Shown here: positions 41,651 through 51,297 of the stretch, one piece after another
Position numbering within the stretch: position 1 is the first letter of the stretch
Layout: each line of letters opens with the position of its first letter
DNA from: Phragmites australis
Lineage: Eukaryota > Streptophyta > Magnoliopsida > Poales > Poaceae
Direction of reading: 5' to 3'
Assembly: GCF_958298935.1 (NCBI RefSeq)
Contig: NC_084939.1
Location: 9,687,501-9,751,500 of the forward strand
Length of the DNA: 64,000 nucleotides
The notes under the pieces: model-generated
Databases searched by the model: none
The model's input: only the letters and a program-made list of their open reading frames with translations
What the model was told of the DNA's origin: nothing
Program-made: the position numbers and the translations under genes

Positions 41651-43379
41651 TCAGGGCCGGTGCCTGGTGAAGAGAAGCGTTCGGGCGAGTGTCTAATCCA
41701 GTCCCGCGACCAGGGGGCTGTTCGTGGGTTTGTGTGAAGGCGTAGTGAGATTGGTCGCTGGAGGCCTTGCACTAGTCAAGGTAGCTCATTGACTTATTAG
41801 TGTTTTTGGAGATGTTCCCCTGGCTATTTGCACCCTTTGTGGGGCATGTTAGCTGGAGTACCCCTTTACTTGATACACCGACACAATGTGTATGCACCTC
41901 ATGGTGTGGAGTGCGTAGGACAGTAGAATTTGCTCCTTGGATCCTGAAGGGACCGTTCATGCATGAGGATGACTTTGTGGAGGTCCATCACTTGGGAAGT
42001 GAAGCAGTTTTCGACCTTCGTTTTCGAGGTTTAGTCAACAAGAGCTGGGAGATGATTGGGGCCTCAAACATGCTCTTGATCATCATCGAACGAGGGCATC
42101 AAATCAAATGTAGGGTAATTAACACAATGACTGGATGATTCTGTAATCTTCCATCATTTTCTTATGATGCGTTCTGGGTGAACCTGAGGGATTCGTAGTG
42201 CGAAAGGATGGAAAATTATTCATCATCATTGTTCCAAGGATGCCATGCTTTCATCTTCAGATGACAAAAGGAGTGCATGTTTATCTTATCAATGGACCAC
42301 CATGGTGATTTCAGATCTCTAGTGACAAGTTTTGGTAGTGTATTTCGGATTTCCTGGATGGAGTGGCTTCGAGAGCTATGGCAACATTGGAACAATCAAT
42401 ACCTGAGTTTGAGATCTAACAACCTGGTCTAAGTGGTTCTCGACTGCTCCTGGTCGAGTCTTGCATGTTTTTCCTAAATGTTTATGAATAAATTGATGAT
42501 CCAACCGAGCACAATGCATTGACGTCGGTTTCCCTCCACACATTTGATGATGACATTTGGGAGCCACTAGAATGGGAAGCTATTTCTTGGGTGAAAGAAA
42601 GATCAATTCTACTAGGCATGACCTCTGAAGCCATACCATCAGTACCTGGAGTTACCAACCCTGGTCAAATTCTTAGCTTTCGCCGAGTGAACGCAGCGTA
42701 CCATCGGGATAATTATGACGTGCTTGAAGTTTCCTATCATGATGAGGTTTCTAGGACCATAAACCCCTTGAGGGGAATTCCAAGTAACATTCTTGTAAAT
42801 GGATATCACCAAAGCTTTCCCCTTAGTCAAGTAGTAGGATTTTTGGTATGCTTTTGTCTGATGGTTTCAATGAAATATTGTCGATATTTTGCCTATCTAA
42901 AATGCTATTGTCACTATTTTCTTATCGATGAAATAGAGTTAGCATGAGTAGATGCAATCTTGATCCGTAGGTGTGTAGACCACCTTCAAGACTTATTGAC
43001 CGAATATCCATTGATATCTGAAAACTCAACTAGACGAAGGATTAAAAATATTGACCCTCGAGTAATCACTTGAGACAATCATAGGAATAAGGAAAAGACT
43101 TAGTGTAAAACTAGAAACATAAAATAATTATAGCCTTTTGCAAGCTTTCAATGACTTGCATGCTTGACCAGTGTACAAACATGAACTCGACAGAGAACGG
43201 ATCGACTAGAACTTCATAACCTTTTATAGCCATGAGACGTGAGATGTCTGGCAATCTCTTGTGTTGTTATGCTTTATTAGGTGTAATTGCCCGTCATCAA
43301 CCCAACATATGCCTCTACCGGCACTTATCCAAAGCAGTCGATGCAAAGCCATATAAACTTTTGCAAAGGACACTTACGA

Positions 43380-43910
43380 AAAGTATGATGTTATTATGTA
43401 GCCCTCGACTCTATGGTCAAGAAGAATACTCGATCAAGGAATGGAATGAAAAATACCTGTGTTATTTGAAGTGTATAGTGTTGTAGACCTTGACTATCTG
43501 CTTGATGACTAGATCGAGTAAAGAGTAAAGCCATAGCATTGAAAGTATACGATGTAGCTCTCAACTCTCTGTTTGATATGATAATCAAGACCGAGAGTAG
43601 AGCATATGCACCAAAATATACTTGGCGTGGCCCCTGTCTCTTCGCTCCATGACTGAATTCTAGTAGAAAACGGAGCATAAACACTGACATTATACAATTT
43701 AGCTTCTGGCTCTCATGTTGGTATGATAACCGAAAAAAATATGATGTAGCCCCTGACTCTCCACTCGATAGCTAGATCAAGTGGAGAGTAGAACACAAGC
43801 ATCGAAATTTGTTTCTCGATCTCCTGTTTGGTGGTCCTAGCCCCCGAGCTTGTGGTTGAGATTATGTTATGGTCATCGAGTGAATTCAAATGGTTGGTTA
43901 GGTGGGCATT
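43380..43910. repeat. Diverged tandem repeats in the gypsy 3' region
   Basis: Units of about 65-130 bp recur around the words GATGTAGC(C/T)C(C/T), GACTCT, TGATA..TAGATCAAG and AGAGTAGA(A/G)CA. Starts are near 43390, 43485, 43549, 43680 and 43740. The units are too diverged for an exact period by eye. Tandem repeats in this part of the element are known from Tat-type gypsy elements. Confidence 0.6.
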
Positions 43911-44125
43911 AAAACCCACTCCTATTTGTGCTTGTTTTCACCATGACCTTTGACTTGACACGTCATAATGACATCGCACCCTTCTTTGCAAAGGTTAGAT
44001 AGGTCATACAATCTTGGCGATACCTCGACTTTCGTCGGATGCACTGCGCGACCGAGGTGATCTTGAAAATGCGATCGCTTTAGATCTTGATAGCTCTATT
44101 TACACAGTGCCACCCGTTTCCACAG

Positions 44126-44136
44126 CTATAAATAGA
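44126..44136 (+). promoter_or_regulatory. TATA box candidate for the antisense reading frame
   Basis: CTATAAATAGA followed by GGGGACC is a near-perfect plant TATA context. It stands about 95 bp upstream of the ATG at 44222, and a pyrimidine-rich leader lies between. It faces the strand opposite to gypsy pol. Confidence 0.6.
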
Positions 44137-44221
44137 GGGGACCTAAGGCTGTTTGTTTCTCACCCCATCTCCTTCCTTCTCCTCTACTCGTTATTCCAGA
44201 GAACTCGTAGAGCCTGTAGCC

Positions 44222-44554
44222 ATGGCCTCCACTCCACTGTCGTCTCGCGAGCTAAGCCCATAGAGTGAAGAAGCAGGATTCCTCTCCCCCAAGCCCCTCT
44301 CCGTGGTCCCTCCCAGGGTCATCATTATTTCCTCTGATGACGAGGAATCGAATGAGAGCAAGGAGGATGAAGAAGATGAAGGGGATAAAGATGGTGGTGA
44401 TCTTGACAAGATCATCGACCAGGTCACCGATGAGGTCTTCGGTGATGAAGCCCTCAAGCCCCTAGTGGTGAAGAGAGCGTGGTCATCTTCTCCATCGACA
44501 TCCATCGGATCGGCTCCACGTTCCAATGAGGGCAGCATTAGTCAGCAGCTCTAG
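44222..44554 (+). pseudogene. Antisense reading frame of the gypsy element (acidic protein)
   Basis: The ATG sits in a good context (GCCATGGCC) and starts MASTPLSSRELSP. One TAG at 44261-44263 interrupts it, and the frame then continues to 44554 without another stop. The product would be about 110 residues: PPRVIIISSDDEESNE, a long Asp/Glu/Lys stretch, then VTDEVFGDEALKPLVVKR and a serine-rich end. I know no domain for it. It lies between integrase and LTR on the opposite strand with its own TATA-like box, where Tat-lineage elements carry antisense ORFs. Function is unknown. Confidence 0.5.
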
Positions 44555-44867
44555 CACAGGCAGAGTCTTTGCCTCAGCCACTTTCCCTGGCCCTTATGCT
44601 GGTCACCGTCCGGTTCTTAGCACAATCAGTTGTCGTTCGAGGGAGGAGTATAAAAGATTTCTTGACTCGTTCAAGGGGCAGTAGGACATGCACTATTTGC
44701 AAGAGCTAGGCGAATACTTTCTATCAACTTTGCACTAGCCACGTAGGTTAGACGGAAAAGAAAAAGTATGTAATCGAGTAGTTAATTAAATCAAATGTAA
44801 ATGACTTACCTATAATTTACCTTTTCTATGAATGAAACTTTCGAAGTTGATCGATATTCAATGAGTA

Positions 44868-46040
44868 CTAAAGTATCTCACATTTTGGAGTAGATAACTG
44901 CACTGATATGGGTTGGGTAACTTTGACCACCATATACGGTCCATAACTTATGCCGCCTAGCCTGTTTCTGCACCTTTCGTAAAATAAGATCCCTAGTAGT
45001 GAGTTTTCTAGGCTAAATCTTTTTACTATGATACCTACGCAACGCTTGTTGATATTTAGCCGCTCGAATAGATGCTCGATTGCGATACTCCTCGAGTAAA
45101 TTGATATCGTCCACTTATAACTGCTCTTGCCCTTCCTCCAAGTAACTTTCCATTTGCGGTGATTCGAACTACAACTCATTCGGGAGCACTACCTCTGCTC
45201 CATAAACTAAGAAGAATGGGGTTTCACCGGTAGCCCTGTTAGTCGAAGTACGAATGGCCCATAGTAATGAGGGAAGTTCTTTCACTCACTGTTTTGAGTA
45301 AGCCTTTGTCTTGTCCAAGACCCGAGTTTTGATGCCCTGCAAAGACTATACCATTAGCACGTTCAACTTGACTGTTACTTTGTGGGTGAGCTACTGAGGC
45401 GAAACGGGTTTTGATGCCAAATTCTTCACAGAACGCAGTGAAGGTCCTGCTTCTGAATCGGCTACCGTTATCCATAATTATCCGATGCGGAATACCAAGG
45501 AACTTATAGCCATCTTGGGCCCTTGGGAACGGTCCCAGAATATCCAAGTGCCAGATGGAGAAAGGCTAAAAAAGAGGAATTGTTTGCAGAGCTTAGATAA
45601 GCTGGTCGAGTGGTCTGTCTTCCAAAAAATTGGCAGCTCTCGTACTTTTTGACCAGCTCAGAAGCATCCTGAAGGGTAGTCGGCCAATACAATCCTTGGC
45701 GAAAAGCTTTTCCGACCAAGGTACGGTAAGACACATGATTACCACATATACCTCCATGGATATCGAGTAATATTTTATTGCCCTCTTCCTGCGTTATGCA
45801 TTTGATCAAGATTCTATTACTCTCCTTTTGGTAGAGCTTGCCATTTACCAAAGCGTATAGCCTGGACTTACAAGCAATTTTCTCTGCAGACGCATCATCA
45901 TCAGGGATGTCTCGACCTTCGAGATAGGCTTGGTACGTAGTAATCCAAGTCGGTTCACATTTGAGTAGTGCAGCATCTGTGTCTGCGGGTTCTGCCTCGC
46001 TGACTGGATTAGATTGCTGGTCAAGTTGGGCAACATCCAT
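44868..46040 (-). pseudogene. gypsy integrase region
   Basis: The N-terminal H2C2 zinc region appears as GGICGNHVSYRTLVGKAFRQ with GLYWPTTLQDA and the Cys part KYESCQFFGRQ. Core fragments are MDILGPFPRAQDGYKFLG (first Asp) and IIMDNGSRFRSRTF with FGIKTRFASVAHPQSNSQVE (second Asp and the HPQ.N..VE signature). The C-terminal part includes LGGISYGPYMVVKV. Frameshifts separate the pieces. Confidence 0.85.
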
Positions 46041-47700
46041 TTATCGAGCAATCGGGACAGATGGTTTGAGGATTTTCTCAACGAAGAGTCCTATGGGTAC
46101 CGGAGCTCGGGAAGAAGCGAGTCTAGCAAGTTCATCCACACTGGAGTTGTCACTCCTCCTGATGTGCGTTACTTCTAACCCTTCAAACTTCTGCTCGAGT
46201 TTTCACACCTCGTTCAGGTAAGCTATCATGTTGTCATCTGAGCACTGGTACTCCTTTTGTACTTAGTTTATGACTAGCTGTGAGTCCCCTTCCACGAGAA
46301 GTCTCAGGATTCCATGTGATTCAGCTATACAGAACCCGTTTATTAGTCCCTAGTATTCTGCTACATTTTTTGGAAGCTTTAAAATCAAATTGAACAACGC
46401 ACCTTAGTTCGTCACCCGTTGGAGATTTAAGTACAATGCTAGCTCGCGAGCCTTGAAGCGTGAGTGATCCATCGAAGAAGAGCATCTAGTGGTCTTCGAC
46501 CACATTTGGCCTTGTTTCTTCAATGCTTGTCCATTCAGCGATGAATTCCGCTAGTACTTCTGACTTCACACTTGTGTGTGGCACATATCCGACGTCAAAC
46601 TCTCTGAGCTCGACCGCCCACTACGTAATTCGTCCAGTAGCCTCCCTATTGCGTACGACATCATTCGGCGGTTGCGTCGTCACGACGGTGATCTTATGTT
46701 CTTAAAAATAGTGTCGCAGCTTCTAGGAAGATATCAAGACTGCATATAGCAACTTCTGCACTTGTGAGTATTGTAGCTTAGCGTTGTGTAGGACGTCTCT
46801 CACATAGTAAACAGGTTTTTGGACCTTGGCCTTTTTCTCAGGGCTTCCCTGTTCAACCACCAGGACCGTACTTACAACTTGTGGGGTAGCTGTAATGTAC
46901 AAAAAACGCTCTTCTTTTTTGTTAGGCAGTCTAAGAATTAACGAAGACGATAAATACCTTTTTAAATCCTCGAAGGTGCGCTCCTCTTCTTCTGTCCACT
47001 TGAACCGGTCGTGTTTCTTCAGCAGCTTGAAGAAAGGCATCCCTCGCTCACCCATCTTAGAGATGAATCGATTAAGAGTTGCAATACATCATGTTAATTT
47101 TTGAACTTCTTTTAGTGTTCGAGGCGACCGTATCTGGTCAAGAGCTTCAATTTTGTCAGGATTGGTCTCAATGCCTCAACTTGGCACTAGGAACACGAGA
47201 AGCTTGCTGGATGGAATACCGAACATGCATTTTTGGGATTAAGTATCATACGATACTTCCTGAGGCTATCGAATGTTTCCTTGAGATTAACAGTCAATGC
47301 ATCTTCGGTTCTGGACTTGACTATAATATCATCGGCATACGCTTCTACATTACGCCCAATTTGAAGTTGTAAATAGTTCTGAATACACCGTTGATAAGTA
47401 GCACCATCATTTTTTAAATCAAAAGGCATCTTTACATAGCAGAATACACCGAAAGGAGTGGTAAAAGCAGTTTTCTCTTCATCCTCCATTCTCATGCTAA
47501 TTTGGTAATAGCCTGAATAGGCATCTAGAAAACATAATGATGCATAACCTGCCATGGAGTCGACGATCTGGTTGATGCGAGGAAGAGGGAAAATATCCTT
47601 GGGACAGGTTTGTTGAGGACGATGAAGTCAACGCACATCCTCCATCTGCTATTGGCTTTCTTGACGATGATGGGATTTGCTAGCCATGTAGGATGACGAA
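46041..47700 (-). pseudogene. gypsy reverse transcriptase and RNase H region
   Basis: The RT core at 47555-47187 reads FLDAYSGYYQISM, KTAFTTPFGVFCYVKMPFDL, and the catalytic VEAYADDIIVKS. The following KHDRFKWTEEEERTFEDLKR and PVYYVRDVLHNAKLQYSQVQ (47055-46723) belong to the RT-RNase H connection. The RNase H part down to 46040 is heavily interrupted. The YADD aspartates remain. Confidence 0.87.
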
Positions 47701-48267
47701 CCTCTCGAATAAAGCATGCCTTTAGGAGTTTGCCGACCTCCTCTTGGATAGCTTACTTCTTGTCCTCCACAAATCTTTGTTGCTTCTGCACCACGGGTTT
47801 GGAGTTGGGCTTAACTGCTAGTCGATTCTTAATCACCTCCCTAGGGACTCTGAGCATATCAGACGGTTGCCACGCAAACACGTCTTGGTTTGCCCAGAGG
47901 AAAGTGATAAGCTTGAGTTCCTATTAGGGTCGAGGTTAGCCCCAACCTTAACCATCTTGGCTGGTTCAGATAGGTCAAGGGGTATTGCCTTGATGCCACC
48001 ATCAACCCTTTTGTTATCGGTGACGTTGCTGGTCTCACCCTTGGCAGCATTGTTGGACTTGGAAGTATTAGCAAGACTTACAAGCTTGGAGTCCTTGATC
48101 TCAATGGTGGCTTCATGCTTCTGATGCTTGGAATTCGCGCCCTTAGAAGCAGTTGCCACTCGACTGAGGTGTTCGACCATGTTCAGGCTCTGCTTGTCGC
48201 ATTTGACTATTACACGCTGATCTCCCCTGACAGTTATGATCTCTTTAGGACTTGGGATCTTGAGCGT

Positions 48268-48558
48268 CTAGTACGCATAGTGCACCACTTCCATAAACTT
48301 ACCTAGCATTGGGCAGCCTAGGATCATGTTGTACGCTATCTCGAAGTCCGCAACATCGAAGGTAAGCTTCTTTATATGAAAGTTGTCAGGTATGCCAAAT
48401 GTAACTAGCAACTCGATCTGGCCTAGGGGCATGATCGATGAGTTGGGGGTTATGCCATGGAAAGGCTCGACTCCTGCCTTAAGCTCTGACCTCTGAACCC
48501 CGATCTTGTCTAGGGTATTGGCGAAGATGAGGTTAAGCGAACTACCCCCGTCGACCAT
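48268..48558 (-). pseudogene. gypsy protease-like segment
   Basis: The segment MVDGGSSLNLIFANTLDKIG has DGGSS in the position of the aspartic-protease DSGAS/DGGSS motif of Tat-type gypsy proteases. It is followed by FEIAYNMILGCPMLGKF, the usual YN.ILGRP-type motif. The Asp is kept. It is cut off from neighbouring parts by stops. Confidence 0.8.
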
Positions 48559-49084
48559 GGTTCGGAAAATGTTGATGTTGAGGATAGTTGGCTAGACCAC
48601 GATTGGGTATCGACCAGGGTGTGAAACTGCAACCATATGATCAACTTGATTGAAAGTGATCGGAACCTCTGACCATTTGAGGTATCGAGTAGGCCTAGTC
48701 AGAGCCAAATTGACCTCTCATTCGACCGCCTTGTACTGCCTCTTAGATTCATACGCAGCTGATCCTCTGAAGATGTGTGCTAGACTTTGGTCAGTCTTGT
48801 GGAATTCATACGCATGTTTGTTGTTATGCTCAGCAACAACGGTCTTGAGATTTTCATCAACCTTCCTTTTGATGACATGGCATTCGTCGAAGTCGTGTTG
48901 GCTGGTTCGATGAACGGGACACCACTTCCCTCCACCTCGACTCAGGCCTTGTTGTCCCTAGTGTTGCGTGACTTACTCCTGTTGATCGCGGCTATGGTCG
49001 TATCTGGACCCTTGCGTTTGTCGTTGGGTTTGCTCTTCTTCCCCCCATTCTTCGAGGACTCGGGCTTGTTCTTGCCAGATTGAG

Positions 49085-50330
49085 GGTTCTTAGCGTGTAC
49101 CTAGGCTTCCTCTCGCTTTGCACACTTATCAGCCAACTCGAAAAGCTCTTTTACCGTGTGAATCTTCCGAGTAGCCATCTTCCCGAGCAGATCCGTGTCT
49201 TGGACGCCTCGCTTGAAGGCAATGATGACTGACTCATTGGAGATGAGTGGGATCGTATTACGCTTGTTGCTAAATCAATGAGTGAAATCTCGAAGTGACT
49301 CATCCTCACCCTGGTTCAACTGATGGAGATCGTTCTCCGTTCCTAGGCGCTCGAATGTGCCTTACAAGTTGGCTATGAACTGAGACTTCAACTTGGTCCA
49401 CGATCGCATCGAGTTAGGAGGCATGTTCAACAACCAGGACCTGGTAGGTCCATCGAGCGCAGTCAGCAGATAATTGACCATTACCTTGTTGTTGCCGTCC
49501 GCTGCTCGAATAACCGTGGTATAGATTTGTAACCACTCGTTAGGGTTGATCTTCCTGTCATACTTCTAGATCGGGTCCGCCTTGAACTTCTCGAGCCACT
49601 GTATTGACCGAAGCTCATGTACAAAAGCTTCACAACCTCCATCGAATTCTTCAGGAGGAGGTCGGGGAGGACTATCACGCATGTTCCTTTGAGTAGGGGA
49701 GTTACATCGACCATCTCATCATGGAGATCTACGATCGTAATAACGACGTCCTCACGATGTTCCTCATGGAGGTTGTCTATCACTGTACATAGATCATACA
49801 GATAGTGAGGAATACAATTCCTCGGTCTTCCTGGTTCCTGCACCTATAGGTAGGGTAGTTACAGTTTGGCCCGCAAAGTGGTGCTTAGGCTCGATTACTC
49901 GAGCTTCCCGTCTGGGATCCCTCAACTTGGGGATACACGTGTCCGTGGTTCGTCGAGCCAGCGCCTTTTCGACTAGAGCACCTGGAGTTGTTAGGATTGT
50001 TCGCTCGAGCAGTATGGATCTGGACCGCATCGAGTAAGGTCTTGACTTGATTAACCATAGGGGTTAAGGGATTTGTTGGATCCAACTCCAGAAGGGATCT
50101 TATAATTAGATGAGCTCCATGGATATTAGCATTTGGAGTGCTGAAAACATCGCTGCCCAGACTTGACTGTGATCGAGACGATGTTGTTCTGTGGTTGCTA
50201 TCCTAAGGGAGCTCGTTCCTCGATGCTTGAGCGTTAGCGGTGGAGGTGTGCCCACCGGAAGTTGTCGTTGAAGACCAGAAGATACCTGACCTCCCGTGGT
50301 CTATTGATGGAGAGTTGTGTCAGGGACACG
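49085..50330 (-). pseudogene. gypsy gag region
   Basis: Reading fragments include LDPTNPLTPMVNQVKTLLDA near 50090 and arginine/serine-rich linkers. From about 49480 to 49090 there is a capsid-like stretch with SMRSWTKLKSQFIAN-type sequence and NLHQLNQGEDESLRDF-type sequence on the minus strand, as in Retrotrans_gag domains. Many stops interrupt it. No LTR is attached at its 5' side. Confidence 0.6.
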
Positions 50331-51297
50331 TAAAGCTCCAACTGCAGATGTCTCTGGCGGTATTTTACCGGCAACATCGGTATCATGAACGGCGATTACC
50401 GCTGTTGGATCCTCGGGAATTTCCGATTGAGTATGTAACCCGTGATTTAGTGGGTATTCCATTCTTATATTCTATATTTCAGTTAGGTAGTATATTTGTT
50501 TATTAATTATTTGACCCCAACTGTCCCTACAAAATATCTCTTTCCTCCTCCCATAATTGTTCAGTTAAAACATTTGCATAACCCTATGAGGAAATTTTAG
50601 TCATTTCATGCTAGAAAAGGGGAGCACCTTGGAGAATGTGCATTGATCAAAGTGGCCAACTTTTTGGAAACTAAGGGAGTATCATTTCAAGTTTTGAATG
50701 TAACAACGAGCTGAAAACATCTATTTTGAACTATAACCGCAACACCTAACTATAACCGACAAAAATTCCCTTCAGTATCCAGATTCTGAAATGGAGCTAG
50801 CAATTGCAAACAGGACCTTAGTACAAGGCAGTCTTAACTCGTAACGCTCACTGAGAAGTTCAAAAAGGTACAACGTAATTACAGTTGCTCGGCATCAGAG
50901 GCTTTACCATAAGCTTGAAGCTGAGGATCCCTCTAAAAAGGGCCAAATCATGAAAATCTCCAACAAGCAAATACCACATTGTACAGCATGAGATTATAAG
51001 ATATCATATGAGAATCACTCGCTAAAAGGGTTGCAGTATTACCGCCATGAAGTTCCAAAAGAACTATTACAATGCACAACTTGGTGCTGATCTTACACAG
51101 CTCACATTATAAGTTACAAGGCTACCTTGGCTTTCCTCTCCAAATAATAGTAGAAAGATACAAGGATATAAACCCAGGGAACCAAAATGCATTGCCATAG
51201 CCTGGTGGGTTATGGCGATGCTTATGCTGTATCATGTCTGCCTATCCATTGTGTTAAACAGTATTACCCTAGTCTGTCTTGGAAGGAAACAACAAGC
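50331..51297. other. Unassigned flank and ERD2 3' untranslated region
   Basis: A plus-strand frame ending at 50506 (HERRLPLLDPREFPIEYVTR near 50390-50440) matches nothing I know. The part from about 50850 to 51297 is AT-balanced and non-coding and is expected to hold the ERD2 3' UTR. The cleavage site was not identified. Confidence 0.35.

Larger units (their letters stand above)
40829..42950 (+). pseudogene. Plus-strand coding remnant antisense to gypsy pol, F-box-like start
   Basis: An ATG at 40829 opens MAETSDWTTLPLGVLDTISN, then KLQHLEDFFFFHCVEDKSL. The W..LP...L..I..KL..LEDF pattern resembles the F-box of plant DUF295 proteins. An LTR-like block interrupts it at 40944. Beyond the block, plus-strand frames resume with stops: about 41800-42138 (RFRGLVNKSWEMIGASNMLL, RVINTMTG) and about 42180-42320 (EGFVVRKDGKLFIIIVPRMP). 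A longer run at 42519-42947 contains ISWVKERSILLGMTSEAIP. I do not recognise the later parts. They may be one broken gene carried on the strand opposite to gypsy pol, or separate remnants. Confidence 0.4.
39702..50330 (-). mobile_element. Decayed Ty3/gypsy retrotransposon, probably Tat lineage
   Basis: Minus-strand remains run in gypsy order: gag (about 50330-49090), protease-like (48558-48268), RT (about 47700-47187), RNase H region (47055-46040) and integrase (46040-44868). Between the integrase end and the LTR-like sequence at the low-coordinate side lie about 4 kb containing plus-strand coding remnants and tandem repeats. That layout is known for Tat-lineage elements, which can carry antisense genes there. 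No 5' LTR was found above 50330. Stops are frequent. The outer limits are approximate. Confidence 0.6.

Noticed and set aside
44191..44538. Minus-strand serine-rich frame
   Set aside because: It is the complement of the acidic Glu/Asp codons of the plus-strand antisense frame.
48650..49083. Plus-strand frames over the gypsy gag-protease region
   Set aside because: The minus strand carries the recognisable retroelement order; these frames show no motif.
50240..50506. Plus-strand frame at the end of the gypsy element as a host gene
   Set aside because: It starts inside retroelement sequence, has no recognised domain and no splice partner.
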